Source: JASGCK01 sp031430035
Lineage (GTDB): Bacteria > Pseudomonadota > Gammaproteobacteria > Burkholderiales > Burkholderiaceae_C
Assembly: GCA_031430035.1 (NCBI GenBank)
Contig: JANPAS010000038.1
Span: 1 to 9,829, forward strand
DNA: 9,829 bases
Direction of reading: 5' to 3'
Both the position numbers and the translations under genes were made by a program. This document shows positions 1-6,250 of the stretch, piece after piece. The notes beneath the pieces were generated by a model, which searched no databases, was not told the origin of the DNA, and saw nothing but the letters and a program-made list of their open reading frames with translations. Position 1 is the first letter of the stretch. The number at the start of each line of letters is the position of its first letter.

Positions 1-124
1 TTGCCAGCTCAGGAGCAGCGCGAGCTTTGATTTCATTGAGTTGCTTTGCTGTTAATGGACCATCATCGCGTTCGTATTGAGGCGCAAGCTCGTCTAGTTC
101 ATGAGTTGGTGAGTTGTCAATCAT
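1..124 (-). CDS. N-terminal fragment of an unrecognised protein coupled to dut
   Basis: This reading frame starts with ATG at 124-122, runs left and leaves the window after 41 codons without a stop. Its start shares one base with the dut stop (TGATG), an arrangement typical of translational coupling, so it is probably the next gene in the coaBC-dut operon. The visible N-terminus begins MIDNSPTHELDELAPQYE and is polar and acidic, with a later basic-helical stretch around TAKQLNEIKARA. It shows no signal peptide, membrane segment or catalytic motif. I do not recognise the family and assign no function. The lack of stops over 41 codons and the tight junction support a real gene, but the fragment is too short to be sure. 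Confidence 0.6.
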   Translation of the reverse strand, partial: MIDNSPTHELDELAPQYERDDGPLTAKQLNEIKARAAPELA

Positions 125-570
125 CACTTCTTCCCCGTAGACCCATACCCACCCTCACCGCGCTCAGATGCAGGAAACTCAGCTACCACATTAAACGTCG
201 CTTGCACCACAGGCACGATCACAAGTTGCGCGAGGCGCTCCATGGGCTCGATGGTGAAAGCTGTATCGCTGCGGTTCCATGCGCTCACCATAAGTTGGCC
301 TTGGTAGTCGGAGTCGATGAGTCCGACCAAATTGCCCAGCACGATGCCGTGTTTGTGCCCCAGCCCCGAGCGGGGCAGGATGAGCGCGGCGTAGTTCGGG
401 TCTTTCAGATACATCGCCATGCCCGTGGGTACGAGTTGCCATGCGTTGGGAGCGAGTGTGAGTGGCTCAGTCAGGCAAGCCCGCAGGTCAAGCCCCGCGC
501 TGCCTGGCGTGGCATAGGCGGGCATTTGGGTGTGGAGGCGTTCATCTAGGATTTTGATGTCGATGTTCAT
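124..570 (-). CDS. dut: dUTP diphosphatase (dUTPase), trimeric type
   Basis: It hydrolyses dUTP to dUMP and pyrophosphate in the cytoplasm, keeping uracil out of DNA and supplying dUMP for thymidylate synthesis. All five motifs of the homotrimeric dUTPase family are visible in the 148-residue protein: motif I AGLDLRA (25-31), motif II PRSGLGHKHGI (66-76), motif III GLIDSDYQG (83-91) with the catalytic aspartate region, motif IV ERLAQLVIVP (111-120), and the glycine-rich C-terminal arm RGEGGYGSTG (137-146). In motif V Tyr stands at the stacking aromatic position where many bacterial members have Phe. Length is normal for bacteria. The start is 11 bases after the coaBC stop with only a weak purine-rich site, and the N-terminus (MNIDIKILDER) aligns with the known family start. 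It is probably co-transcribed with coaBC. Confidence 0.97.
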   Translation of the reverse strand: MNIDIKILDERLHTQMPAYATPGSAGLDLRACLTEPLTLAPNAWQLVPTGMAMYLKDPNYAALILPRSGLGHKHGIVLGNLVGLIDSDYQGQLMVSAWNRSDTAFTIEPMERLAQLVIVPVVQATFNVVAEFPASERGEGGYGSTGKK

Positions 571-581
571 TTGTGTGATTC

Positions 582-1859
582 TTATTTCAGTCTTTTTGCA
601 ATTTCGATCACCAGCTCGCGAGCCAGCGCTGTCTTGGGTGCTCTTGGCAATTCTTTCGTGCCGTTTGCGTCCACCAAGAGCAGGGCGTTGTCGTCCATGC
701 CAAAGGTGGCGGGGCCGATATTTCCCACCAAGAGCGGCACGTTTTTACGCTCACGTTTCGCCTTGGCGTGGGCTTCTAGATTTTCGCTTTCGGCTGCAAA
801 GCCAATACAGTAAAGGCTTCCAGCAAGGGCGCGCTCGGATTTAGCGACCGTTGCCAAGATGTCCGGATTTTCGATGAATGTGAGGGCGGGCGTATCGCCC
901 GAGCCATCCTTTTTGATTTTTTGGCTCGCCGCGTTGGCAGGTCGCCAATCCGCGACTGCTGCTGTGGCGACAAAGATGTCTGCGCTATCAATGTTGGCTT
1001 GCACTGCTGTCAGCATGTCGCTCGCAGACAATACAGAGATGTTTTTAACCCCCCTTGGGAAGCCAATCGCTGTGCGGCCTGCAACGAGGGTGACCTCGCA
1101 GCCCGCATCCCGCATAGCCTCTGCGATAGCGAATCCCATTTTTCCGCTGGAGAGGTTAGTGATGCCGCGCACGGGGTCAATCGCCTCGTAGGTTGGGCCA
1201 GCGGTAATCAGCGCTCGCTTGCCAGCTAAGACCTTGGGCGTAAAGTGAGCTACCAAGTCAGCCAAGATTTCATCAGCCTCCAGCATCCGACCATCGCCCA
1301 CTTCTCCGCAAGCTTGGTCGCCATTGCCAACGTCTAGTACGAATGCGCCATCTGCTTTCAACTGCGCCATATTGCGCTGTGTGGCGGGGTGTGCCCACAT
1401 CTCGCGGTTCATGGCGGGAGCCAAGATCAGCGGGACTTCGGCGGGTTTTGCGAGACACAAAAGACTGAGTAAATCGTCGGCACGGCCATGTAAGAGTTTT
1501 GCCATGAAGTCGGCGCTGGCGGGGGCGATTAGCACGGCATCGGCAAGCTTGCCATCGGGACTGCGTGTGAGATTGATGTGCGCCATGTTGTTACTGATTG
1601 CGGCCTCGCTGCCAACGGCAGCTGGGCGTGCGTCCCACTGCGACGTAAACACCTCACGCCCTGAGAGCGCTTGCATGGTCACGGGGGTCATAAATTGCAT
1701 TGCGGCGTCTGTCATGACCACTTGTACGGTCGCACCTGCTTTGACTAGCGCACGGCAAGCTTCAGCAGCTTTGTACGCTGCGATACCGCCTGTCATGCCT
1801 AGCACTATGTGCTTACCATGGATAGAGTGCTTGTTTTGAAGAATTGTGTGTTCAGCCAT
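582..1859 (-). CDS. coaBC: bifunctional phosphopantothenoylcysteine decarboxylase / phosphopantothenate-cysteine ligase
   Basis: This catalyses two consecutive steps of coenzyme A synthesis: CTP-dependent ligation of cysteine to 4'-phosphopantothenate (CoaB), then FMN-dependent decarboxylation to 4'-phosphopantetheine (CoaC). The N-terminal CoaC flavoprotein domain shows GMTGGIAAYK (21-30), the catalytic-type histidine in MAHINL (H94), PAMNREMW (148-155) and the lid cysteine in ACGEVGDGRM (C184). The CoaB domain starts near residue 212, with ITAGPTYEAIDPVRGITNLS (218-237), the Asn of the acyl-CMP site (N235), SGKMGF (238-243), KIKK (314-317) and GFAAESENLE (353-362). At 425 residues it is slightly longer than the roughly 400 usual, partly from extra residues near 80-90 and 100-105. 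The ATG has no clear Shine-Dalgarno, but no other start lies before the glycine-rich motif. Confidence 0.96.
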   Translation of the reverse strand: MAEHTILQNKHSIHGKHIVLGMTGGIAAYKAAEACRALVKAGATVQVVMTDAAMQFMTPVTMQALSGREVFTSQWDARPAAVGSEAAISNNMAHINLTRSPDGKLADAVLIAPASADFMAKLLHGRADDLLSLLCLAKPAEVPLILAPAMNREMWAHPATQRNMAQLKADGAFVLDVGNGDQACGEVGDGRMLEADEILADLVAHFTPKVLAGKRALITAGPTYEAIDPVRGITNLSSGKMGFAIAEAMRDAGCEVTLVAGRTAIGFPRGVKNISVLSASDMLTAVQANIDSADIFVATAAVADWRPANAASQKIKKDGSGDTPALTFIENPDILATVAKSERALAGSLYCIGFAAESENLEAHAKAKRERKNVPLLVGNIGPATFGMDDNALLLVDANGTKELPRAPKTALARELVIEIAKRLK

Positions 1860-1881
1860 AAAGCAGGAATGTATCAGCTTC

Positions 1882-1887
1882 TATAAT
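1882..1887 (+). promoter_or_regulatory. candidate -10 box of the pyrG promoter
   Basis: A perfect TATAAT lies in the 72-base divergent coaBC-pyrG gap. Transcription from it would start near 1894 and give a leader of about 38 bases. No good -35 hexamer is present 16-18 bases upstream, and there is no extended -10 TG, so the call rests on the hexamer and its position alone. Confidence 0.35.
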
Positions 1888-1902
1888 CAAAATTTCCACT
1901 TA

Positions 1903-1924
1903 GGCTGATTCGCTGGAGTCAGCC
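1903..1924 (+). promoter_or_regulatory. hairpin in the pyrG leader covering the likely ribosome-binding site
   Basis: GGCTGATTC (1903-1911) pairs with GAGTCAGCC (1916-1924) through nine pairs, one of them G-U, closing a four-base GCTG loop. The only Shine-Dalgarno-like sequence before pyrG, GGAG at 1915-1918, is inside this structure, and the hairpin ends 7 bases before the ATG. It could hinder ribosome entry and allow regulation of CTP synthase. As DNA it is also an imperfect palindrome and could instead be an operator between two divergent genes. The structure is read directly; the regulatory role is inference. Confidence 0.4.
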
Positions 1925-1931
1925 CCATAGC

Positions 1932-3605
1932 ATGACCAAATTCGTATTCGTTACTGGCGGCGTGGTGAGTTCCCTAGGCAAGGGAATTGCTTCTGCGTCG
2001 CTCGCCGCCCTCCTTGAGAGCCGCGGCCTCACCGTCACCCTCATCAAACTCGATCCGTACCTGAACGTTGACCCCGGCACCATGAGTCCGTTTCAGCATG
2101 GCGAGGTGTTTGTCACCGACGATGGCGCGGAGACTGACCTTGATTTAGGGCATTACGAGCGGTTTATTGAAACGCGGATGCGCAAAACCAACAATTTCAC
2201 CACAGGTCAGATTTATCAAACCGTGCTGGAAAAAGAGCGTCGCGGCGACTATCTTGGTAAAACCGTGCAGGTGATTCCGCATGTGACGAATGAGATTCAG
2301 ACTTTCATCAAACGCGGCGCAGAGCAAGCTAGCAAAGGTCTGGCGGGAAATCAAGAAAAAATTATTGACGTAGCGATTGTGGAAATTGGCGGCACGGTGG
2401 GTGACATTGAGTCTTTGCCGTTTTTGGAGGCGGTGCGCCAAATGGGACTGAAGATGGGGCCTGGACATACGGCTTATTTGCACCTGAGCTACTTGCCTTG
2501 GCTGGCGGCAGCTGGCGAGCTCAAAACCAAGCCGACTCAGCATACGGCGCAAAAACTGCGTGAAATTGGTATTCAAGCCGATGCGCTGCTCTGCCGCGCC
2601 GATCGCCCGATTCCTGACGGTGAGCGCGAAAAAATCTCCATGTTCTCCAACGTGGCGGAGTCGGGTGTGATTTCGATGTGGGACGTGGACACCATTTACA
2701 AAGTGCCGCGTATGCTGCACGAGCAGGGGCTGGATCAGCTCGTGTGCGACAAGCTGCGTATCGATGCACCGCCTGCCAACCTCAAGCGCTGGGACGATTT
2801 GGTGGCTGCCACCGCCAACCCGAGCTACAGCGTCAACATTGCGATGGTGGGCAAATACACCGATTTCTCCGATAGTTACAAGTCGCTCAACGAAGCGCTA
2901 CGTCACGCGGGATTGAAAAATCACGCCAAGGTGAACATCAGCTATGTGGACTCGGAAGAAATTACCGCTGACAACGTCAATCAACTCGATAAGTTTGATG
3001 CGGTGCTCGTGCCAGGCGGTTTTGGCGAGCGCGGTGTAGAAGGCAAGATTATGGCCGTCGGCTATGCACGGACGCAAAAGATTCCGTACCTTGGCATTTG
3101 TCTCGGGATGCAAGTGGCCACGATTGAGTTTGCGCGTAACGCCGCAGGCCTTGCTGGCGCTAACAGTACAGAGTTTGACAAGGATGCCAAGCATCCCGTG
3201 ATCGCTTTGATTACGGAGTGGAAGGATGCGGATGGCTCGATCAAAGTGCGCGACGAAAAATCGGACATGGGCGGTACGATGCGCCTTGGCGCACAAAGTT
3301 CGGACGTTGCCAAGGACACACTGGCGCACTCGATTTATGGCGACGTAGTGACCGAGCGTCACCGTCATCGCTACGAGGCGAATGTGAATTATTTGGATCA
3401 GCTTCGCAAGGCCGGTTTGGTCATTTCAGCATTGACGCAGCGCGAGCAATTGACCGAAATTGTCGAGCTGCCAAAGAGTGTGCATCCATGGTTTATTGGC
3501 GTGCAGTTTCACCCCGAATTCAAATCCACGCCGTGGAATGGGCATCCGTTATTTAATGCTTATATTGCGGCGGCGCTGGAACAAAAATCAGGAACACTTC
3601 AATGA
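1932..3605 (+). CDS. pyrG: CTP synthase
   Basis: It makes CTP from UTP, ATP and glutamine, the last step of pyrimidine nucleotide synthesis. The N-terminal amidoligase domain carries the nucleotide-binding loop GGVVSSLGKGI (9-19), DPYLNVDPGTMSPFQHGEVF (41-60) and EIGGTVGDIES (151-161). The C-terminal class I glutamine amidotransferase domain has PGGFGERG (361-368), the nucleophile elbow LGICLGMQ with Cys390, and the His527/Glu529 pair of the triad in FHPEF. At 557 residues it is a little longer than the E. coli enzyme (545). The start matches the family N-terminus (MTKFVFVTGG). It heads a rightward operon, and its stop overlaps the kdsA start by four bases (ATGA). A hairpin just upstream may control translation. 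CTP also serves CoaB next door and, in a later step, Kdo activation. Confidence 0.98.
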   Translation: MTKFVFVTGGVVSSLGKGIASASLAALLESRGLTVTLIKLDPYLNVDPGTMSPFQHGEVFVTDDGAETDLDLGHYERFIETRMRKTNNFTTGQIYQTVLEKERRGDYLGKTVQVIPHVTNEIQTFIKRGAEQASKGLAGNQEKIIDVAIVEIGGTVGDIESLPFLEAVRQMGLKMGPGHTAYLHLSYLPWLAAAGELKTKPTQHTAQKLREIGIQADALLCRADRPIPDGEREKISMFSNVAESGVISMWDVDTIYKVPRMLHEQGLDQLVCDKLRIDAPPANLKRWDDLVAATANPSYSVNIAMVGKYTDFSDSYKSLNEALRHAGLKNHAKVNISYVDSEEITADNVNQLDKFDAVLVPGGFGERGVEGKIMAVGYARTQKIPYLGICLGMQVATIEFARNAAGLAGANSTEFDKDAKHPVIALITEWKDADGSIKVRDEKSDMGGTMRLGAQSSDVAKDTLAHSIYGDVVTERHRHRYEANVNYLDQLRKAGLVISALTQREQLTEIVELPKSVHPWFIGVQFHPEFKSTPWNGHPLFNAYIAAALEQKSGTLQ

Positions 3606-4468
3606 AACTCTGCGGCTTCGACATCGGCTTAGACCAGCCCTTCTTTTTAATCGCAGGCACTTGCTCGATTGAAGGACTGGAGATGTCGATCGACGTGGCT
3701 GGGAAGCTAAAAGAAATCACGAGCAGCCTTGGCATTCCGCTGATTTACAAAGGTTCGTTCGATAAAGCGAATCGCTCGTCAGGCAATACCAAACGCGGCG
3801 TAGGACTTGAGTCAGGCTTAAATATCCTTGCAGAAGTGCGCAAGCAAACAGGTTTGCCTGTGCTGACCGATGTGCATGAAATTGAGCACATTGCCGAAGT
3901 GGCAAGCGTGGTCGATGTGTTGCAAACGCCTGCGTTTTTATGTCGTCAAACCGATTTCATCCGTGCTGTGGCGCAATCAGGTAAACCCGTCAATATCAAA
4001 AAAGGGCAATTTCTTGCGCCTTGGGACATGAAGAACGTCATCGATAAAGCTCGGCAAGCCGCACTGGATATGGGCTTGCAGAGCGACAACTTTATGGCCT
4101 GCGAGCGCGGCGTGAGCTTTGGCTACAACAACTTGGTGGCGGATATGACCAGCCTTGCCGAGATGCGCCATACGGGCGCACCTGTGGTGTTTGACGTGAC
4201 GCATTCGGTGCAAAAACCAGGTGGCCTAGGAGCCGTATCGGGCGGCGCTCGCGCGATGGTGCCCGTGCTAGCCCGCGCAGGTATTGGCGCGGGCGTGAGC
4301 GGTTTGTTTATGGAGACACACCCCAATCCTGCTGAGGCTTGGTCTGATGGCCCGAACGCTGTACCGCTTAAACATATGAAGGCACTCTTAGAGTCATTGG
4401 TAGATTTAGACCGAGTGGTAAAAAAACACGGTAAAAATGGATTTTTAGAAAACAACTTCGAAGCTTGA
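3602..4468 (+). CDS. kdsA: 3-deoxy-D-manno-octulosonate 8-phosphate synthase, metal-dependent type
   Basis: It condenses phosphoenolpyruvate with arabinose 5-phosphate to Kdo-8-phosphate, the committed step to the Kdo of the lipopolysaccharide inner core. The 288-residue TIM barrel shows KANRSSGN (55-62), the DVHE turn (90-93), LQTPAFLCRQTDF (107-119), VNIKKGQFLAPWD (130-142), ERGVSFGYNN (168-177) and METHPNP (237-243). The four ligands known from metal-dependent members appear present: Cys21, His201, Glu238 and Asp249. Metal-independent enzymes such as that of E. coli have Asn at the Cys position, so this copy should need a divalent metal. The usual AGPC-IES motif reads AGTCSIEG here, an unusual local variant. 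AGGA at 3590-3593 is a good Shine-Dalgarno, and the start overlaps the pyrG stop. Its substrate phosphoenolpyruvate is made by the next gene product, enolase. Confidence 0.97.
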   Translation: MKLCGFDIGLDQPFFLIAGTCSIEGLEMSIDVAGKLKEITSSLGIPLIYKGSFDKANRSSGNTKRGVGLESGLNILAEVRKQTGLPVLTDVHEIEHIAEVASVVDVLQTPAFLCRQTDFIRAVAQSGKPVNIKKGQFLAPWDMKNVIDKARQAALDMGLQSDNFMACERGVSFGYNNLVADMTSLAEMRHTGAPVVFDVTHSVQKPGGLGAVSGGARAMVPVLARAGIGAGVSGLFMETHPNPAEAWSDGPNAVPLKHMKALLESLVDLDRVVKKHGKNGFLENNFEA

Positions 4469-4480
4469 TTTAGATATTTA

Positions 4481-4487
4481 AAGGAAG
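4481..4487 (+). promoter_or_regulatory. strong ribosome-binding site of eno
   Basis: AAGGAAG lies 5 bases before the eno ATG within the only real gap of the pyrG operon (24 bases, A/T-rich). It is the clearest Shine-Dalgarno in the window, in keeping with the high expression expected of enolase, and it fixes the start codon. Confidence 0.8.
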
Positions 4488-4492
4488 AAAAA

Positions 4493-5776
4493 ATGAGTGC
4501 AATTGTTGACATCGTCGGACGTGAAATTTTGGATAGCCGCGGTAACCCCACGGTGGAGTGCGACGTGCTCTTGGAGAGCGGTGTGATGGGGCGTGCGGCG
4601 GTGCCGTCCGGCGCATCTACGGGTTCGCGCGAAGCGATTGAACTGCGCGACGGCGATAAGTCGCGCTACGGCGGTAAAGGCGTGCTCCGCGCGGTTGAAT
4701 ACATCAATACCGAAATCTCCGAAGCCGTGCTGGGACTCGATGCCAGTGAGCAAGCTTTTCTTGACCGCACTTTGATTGACCTTGACGGTACAGAAAACAA
4801 ATCACGTCTTGGCGCAAACGCCACGCTGGCGGTCAGCATGGCCGTGGCTCGCGCAGCCGCCGAAGAAGCGGGCTTGCCGCTGTACCGCTACTTTGGCGGT
4901 TCGGGCGCGATGCAAATGCCTGTGCCCATGATGAACGTGATTAACGGTGGCGCACATGCCAACAACACGCTGGACTTGCAAGAGTTCATGATTATTCCTG
5001 TGGGCGCTCCGTCGTTCCGCGAGGCGGTTCGCTACGGCGCTGAAGTGTTCCATGCACTGAAAAAAATCATTGCCGACAAGGGCATGAGCATTGCGGTGGG
5101 CGACGAAGGCGGCTTTGCACCAAACGTGGCGAATCACGAAGAGGCAATTCAGCTCATCCTACAGGCCATATCTGACGCAGGCTACACAGCAGGCGAGCAC
5201 ATTGTGCTGGGACTTGATTGCGCCGCATCCGAGTTTTTTAAAGATGGCAAATACGAACTCAAAGCTGAAGGCTTATCGCTCACCGCGCAAGAGTGGACGG
5301 ACATGCTCGCGACATGGGTGGATAAGTACCCCATCATCAGCATTGAAGACGCGATGGCCGAGGGCGATTGGGATGGCTGGAAGATCATTACGGATCGCCT
5401 AGCTAGCAAAGTGCAAATTGTGGGTGACGATTTGTTTGTGACCAACACCAAAATTTTGAAGGAAGGCATCGACAAAAAGATTGCCAATTCCATCCTCATC
5501 AAGATCAACCAAATCGGGACACTCACTGAAACCTTTGCCGCGATTGAAATGGCAAAACGTGCGGGTTATACGGCTGTTATTTCACATCGTTCGGGCGAAA
5601 CCGAAGACTCCACAATTGCGGATATTGCCGTAGGTACAAACGCTGGGCAAATCAAAACGGGTTCGCTCTCGCGCTCAGACCGCATGGCGAAATACAACCA
5701 GCTTTTGCGCATAGAAGAGGACCTTGGCGATATCGCCAGCTATCCTGGCCGCGCGGCGTTTTATAACCTAAGATAA
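4493..5776 (+). CDS. eno: enolase (phosphopyruvate hydratase)
   Basis: It interconverts 2-phosphoglycerate and phosphoenolpyruvate in glycolysis and gluconeogenesis, acting in the cytoplasm as a Mg-dependent dimer. The 427-residue sequence is a full-length bacterial enolase. Visible features are the mobile loop SGASTG (39-44), the catalytic GDEGGFAP (203-210) with Glu205 as the general-acid position, metal ligands Asp242 (LDCAASEF), Glu285 (SIEDAMAEGDWDGW) and Asp312 (GDDLFVTN), the catalytic Lys337 in LIKINQIGTLTE, and the signature SHRSGETEDSTIADIAVG (364-381). The end is the usual IASYPGRAAFYNLR. It lies third in the pyrG-kdsA-eno-ftsB operon with its own strong ribosome-binding site. Nothing is missing or odd. 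Confidence 0.98.
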   Translation: MSAIVDIVGREILDSRGNPTVECDVLLESGVMGRAAVPSGASTGSREAIELRDGDKSRYGGKGVLRAVEYINTEISEAVLGLDASEQAFLDRTLIDLDGTENKSRLGANATLAVSMAVARAAAEEAGLPLYRYFGGSGAMQMPVPMMNVINGGAHANNTLDLQEFMIIPVGAPSFREAVRYGAEVFHALKKIIADKGMSIAVGDEGGFAPNVANHEEAIQLILQAISDAGYTAGEHIVLGLDCAASEFFKDGKYELKAEGLSLTAQEWTDMLATWVDKYPIISIEDAMAEGDWDGWKIITDRLASKVQIVGDDLFVTNTKILKEGIDKKIANSILIKINQIGTLTETFAAIEMAKRAGYTAVISHRSGETEDSTIADIAVGTNAGQIKTGSLSRSDRMAKYNQLLRIEEDLGDIASYPGRAAFYNLR

Positions 5777-5796
5777 GCCCGCAAGCCTTATCCAAT

Positions 5797-6072
5797 ATGG
5801 CCTCCCGACTAGTTACTTACATCCTACTCGCGCTGCTTTTGGTATTTCAAGGGCAGCTCTGGATAGGCCGCGGTAGCGTGTTCCATGTACGGGATCTAGA
5901 GCGAAAATTAGCAGCGCAAGAACAAAAAAATACGCTCGCCAAAATCGAGAATGAACAGCTATTAGCCGATGTTCGAGATTTAAAGAATGGCATGGCGCTT
6001 GTCGAAGACCGTGCAAGATTTGAGCTGGGCATGGTCAAACCAAACGAAATTTTTGTTCAATATGCCAAGTGA
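5797..6072 (+). CDS. ftsB: cell division protein FtsB (septum formation initiator family)
   Basis: A 91-residue bitopic inner-membrane protein of the divisome. In the known system FtsB forms a periplasmic complex with FtsL and FtsQ that activates septal peptidoglycan synthesis by FtsWI. A short cytoplasmic start (MASR) is followed by a hydrophobic segment at about 5-22, then a coiled coil at about 31-66 (LERKLAAQEQKNTLAKIENE region). The conserved C-terminal patch EDRARFELGMVKPNEIFVQ (71-89) is typical of the DivIC/FtsB family. It follows eno after 20 bases with no recognisable Shine-Dalgarno, so it probably depends on coupling to enolase translation. A weak 6-bp inverted repeat (GATAAG/CTTATC, 5772-5792) spans the eno stop and the gap. 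The eno-ftsB order is common in proteobacteria. Confidence 0.93.
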   Translation: MASRLVTYILLALLLVFQGQLWIGRGSVFHVRDLERKLAAQEQKNTLAKIENEQLLADVRDLKNGMALVEDRARFELGMVKPNEIFVQYAK

Positions 6073-6250
6073 CCCTGCACCAGCGCAAGCGGCCCACAGT
6101 TGGCAAGCTTGGTGCGAGTGCTGCGATGACCCTGACAGCGAACGACGCTTATTTCAAGCTTTAAAAGAGAATCAAGCTTTTGACGGCACAACCGACTCGG
6201 CTGGCATAAACAGCATGGCCGCATCAACCACATCAAAACTATACGATTGA
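6062..6250 (+). CDS. possible small ORF of 62 residues after ftsB
   Basis: An ATG 11 bases before the end of ftsB opens a frame of 62 codons in a different phase. It fills the otherwise empty 6073-6171 interval and then overlaps the 3' end of convergent hslO by 79 bases. The first 40 codons read like protein, with SWQAWCECCDDPDSERRLF (13-31): two Trp, three closely spaced Cys and an amphipathic helix. The part opposite hslO (Ser/Thr/Ala) looks like a shadow. There is no Shine-Dalgarno, so expression would need stop-start coupling with ftsB. I do not recognise the family. It could be a real small Cys-containing protein, a decayed remnant of a longer gene, or chance. Confidence 0.3.
   Translation: MPSDPAPAQAAHSWQAWCECCDDPDSERRLFQALKENQAFDGTTDSAGINSMAASTTSKLYD
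6154..6181. repeat. short direct repeat at the end of hslO
   Basis: TCAAGCTTT occurs at 6154-6162 and again at 6172-6180, 18 bases apart. Because AAGCTT is its own complement, the two copies can also pair as a 6-bp stem with a 12-base loop. The second copy contains the hslO stop codon. There is no GC-rich stem or following T run, so I do not call it a terminator. Confidence 0.4.

Noticed and set aside
46..549. 167-codon plus-strand frame opposite dut
   Set aside because: It lies antisense to dut, which has all five dUTPase motifs; the predicted protein is rich in His/Arg/Cys as expected for a shadow frame.
1324..1839. 171-codon plus-strand frame opposite coaBC
   Set aside because: Antisense to the conserved CoaC domain; composition is Ser/Ala/Cys-rich with no recognisable motif.
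2145..2720. 191-codon minus-strand frame inside pyrG
   Set aside because: Antisense to the highly conserved synthase domain of pyrG; His/Arg-rich and without family features.
6154..6185. Bidirectional terminator between ftsB and hslO
   Set aside because: The AAGCTT stem is only 6 bp, GC-poor, and is not followed by a T run on either strand.
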